A program made the position numbers and the translations under genes. Below the pieces are notes generated by a model. The model had not been told where the DNA came from and did no database searches. It saw nothing but the letters and a program-made list of their open reading frames with translations. 7,460 bases of DNA from CAYNCE01 sp964522515 (GTDB lineage: Bacteria > Patescibacteriota > Patescibacteriia > UBA2196): the NCBI GenBank assembly GCA_964522515.1, contig CAZFWC010000032.1, positions 1 through 7,460 on the forward strand, given 5' to 3'. How positions within the stretch are numbered: the stretch's first letter is position 1; each line of letters opens with the position of its first letter. Of the stretch, positions 6,576 to 7,460 are shown one piece after another.

Positions 6576-6620
6576 AGGAGGTGAGAAATAGATAAAAGAT
6601 TAAGCAAGGCAACAAAGTAG
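6576..6620 (+). promoter_or_regulatory. Orphan Shine-Dalgarno sequence without a start codon
   Basis: AGGAGGTGA at 6576-6584 is followed at normal spacing by ATA (6588), not ATG. Reading from ATA gives ten codons (xDKRLSKATK) and TAG at 6618. Only one base separates this from a normal start. It could be a decayed small gene, a rare AUA start, or an RNA element; no larger frame begins here. Confidence 0.35.
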
Positions 6621-6638
6621 CAGGTTTTTATTAATTAA

Positions 6639-6658
6639 TGTGTAAATGAATTCACACA
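6639..6658. promoter_or_regulatory. Imperfect 20-bp palindrome before the CHAP-like gene
   Basis: TGTGTAAATGAATTCACACA matches its own reverse complement at 16 of 20 positions, with outer arms TGTGT/ACACA. It ends eight bases before the CGGAGGTGT ribosome site. The arms recall a dimeric (CRP/FNR-like) operator, but the half-site spacing is two bases too wide for CRP. It may instead form a weak mRNA hairpin. Confidence 0.3.
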
Positions 6659-6678
6659 AATTTAACGGAGGTGTCATG

Positions 6679-7428
6679 ATGAAAGTATTGAAAACAATTT
6701 TGGCGGTAGTGGTATTAATTTTATTTACTTTTTTTTCACAAATTACATTTGCTCAAACATTACCAGCAGTAAATCAAGAGATCGTAAATGCAACAAACCA
6801 ATATCCTAATGGACAATTTGTTGGTGAGTGTAGACCATTTGTTGGTCAAATTTTGCGAGATGCTTCAATTGGTAATAGTTCTGTAGGTGTTGGTGCTGGT
6901 TATCGTAAAGCATATCTTAAATATGCTTTTGAAGTAAATTCAGCAGATGTCATTCCTGGCGATATTATGCAAACAAGTAATGATGAATTTACTAATCAGA
7001 ATGATTTTAAATTCTATAAAGGATACCACTCTGCAGTTGTACTAGAAAATAAAGGTAATGATATTTATTCTGTTGTTCATTCAAATTGGGATTATGATGG
7101 AAAAGTCAGTAGGATGACAAGAGATTTTTTTGCATGGGCAAGAAGCCAATCACAAAAATTTGGTTACACTCTTACAGTTCATTTCTACCGCTTTAGCAAA
7201 CCAGGATTTTTTTATAACGGATGGTCTTCTCCAATTTCAACAGCGATCCTTGGTTGTTATTTTAGTCACGGTGCAAATACAATTATTGGAAAACCATTTG
7301 ACAACGGCTCTGGAGCTTATGTTCATTATTGGCCAAACAATAGTGACTTTAACAAAGTTGCAATTCAAGATTTTAAAAGTACAGACGGACGAATATGGCA
7401 CATAATTTATATAGTGAACGCATTTTAA
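6679..7428 (+). CDS. Secreted CHAP-like cysteine peptidase/amidase
   Basis: 249 residues beginning with a Sec signal peptide: MKVLK, hydrophobic core to about residue 19, and probable cleavage after TFA (residue 25). The mature part looks like a CHAP/NlpC-P60 papain-like domain: Cys51 in GECRPFVGQIL as nucleophile, the VIPGDIM strand (91-97), His117 in YHSAVVLE, and VVHSNW (132-137) offering the third polar residue. Such enzymes cut peptidoglycan peptides or amides outside the cell. A C-terminal module of ~50 residues (IIGKPFDNGSGAYVHYWPN then IQDF) resembles short repeat modules of secreted proteins and may bind the wall. It ends rather abruptly at YIVNAF. CGGAGGTGT at 6666-6674 selects the ATG at 6679 (ATG 6676 is also possible); the ATG at 6646 lies before the ribosome site and is rejected. 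Fold confident, substrate unknown. Confidence 0.82.
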   Translation: MKVLKTILAVVVLILFTFFSQITFAQTLPAVNQEIVNATNQYPNGQFVGECRPFVGQILRDASIGNSSVGVGAGYRKAYLKYAFEVNSADVIPGDIMQTSNDEFTNQNDFKFYKGYHSAVVLENKGNDIYSVVHSNWDYDGKVSRMTRDFFAWARSQSQKFGYTLTVHFYRFSKPGFFYNGWSSPISTAILGCYFSHGANTIIGKPFDNGSGAYVHYWPNNSDFNKVAIQDFKSTDGRIWHIIYIVNAF

Positions 7429-7442
7429 ATCCAACCATTTTC

Positions 7443-7451
7443 TGTTAAAAT
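7443..7451 (+). promoter_or_regulatory. Possible extended -10 promoter at the window edge
   Basis: TGTTAAAAT fits an extended -10 (TGn followed by TAAAAT). An ATG occupies the last three bases (7458-7460), seven bases on, so a leaderless or very short-leader transcript may begin there. The following gene is outside the window, so this cannot be tested here. Confidence 0.25.
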
Positions 7452-7460
7452 ACAGACATG

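Noticed and set aside
7130..7434. Two alternative frames (7130-7405 + and 7237-7434 -) within the CHAP-like gene
   Set aside because: Both overlap the well-supported secreted protein and show no domain or start signal.
1..7460. CRISPR array, tRNA, rRNA or insertion sequence
   Set aside because: No regularly spaced long repeats, cloverleaf sequences, transposase motifs or flanking inverted repeats were seen on either strand.

Overview
This is a strongly AT-rich, densely packed bacterial window that uses the standard genetic code (no sign of TGA read as an amino acid). The radical SAM, MurB, membrane-anchored 'YGWEIKYP' and CHAP-like proteins, together with very low GC, suggest an uncultivated candidate-phyla-radiation (Patescibacteria-type) bacterium or a relative. 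That placement is an impression from gene style; no marker gene is present.

Bases 1-4702, + strand, form a restriction-modification island. It opens with the C-terminal 732 residues of a large fused protein: the end of a PD-(D/E)XK-type nuclease domain followed by a gamma-type N6-adenine DNA methyltransferase (GAFFTP, CAGTG, NPPY). Next comes a cytosolic trypsin-like serine protease with an intact His/Asp/Ser triad, then a tiny broken reading frame, then a two-domain HsdS-type specificity subunit. A 13-bp perfect-stem terminator follows, and just beyond it lies a decayed second copy of the hsdS tail. The protease placed between the nuclease-methylase and the specificity gene is the most unusual part of the window.

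Bases 4697-5673, - strand, hold two truncated housekeeping genes back to back: the first 104 residues of an SPL-like radical SAM protein run directly into the C-terminal ~2/3 of MurB. The two overlap by 25 nt in different frames, as expected for a deletion joining two genes (or a misassembly). Cell-wall synthesis would need another murB copy elsewhere.

Bases 5674-7460, + strand, carry envelope functions: a short region with divergent promoter elements, a possible ten-residue leader ORF behind a perfect Shine-Dalgarno sequence, a single-pass membrane-anchored protein with a PsbP-like 'YGWEIKYPKDW' segment, an orphan Shine-Dalgarno sequence without a start codon, and a secreted CHAP-like cysteine amidase/peptidase.

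The island genes (methylase-distal protease, hsdS) have no recognisable Shine-Dalgarno sequence and begin after A/T tracts, whereas the right-hand region contains three strong GGAGGTG sites. This fits the island having a separate origin, though it is not proof.
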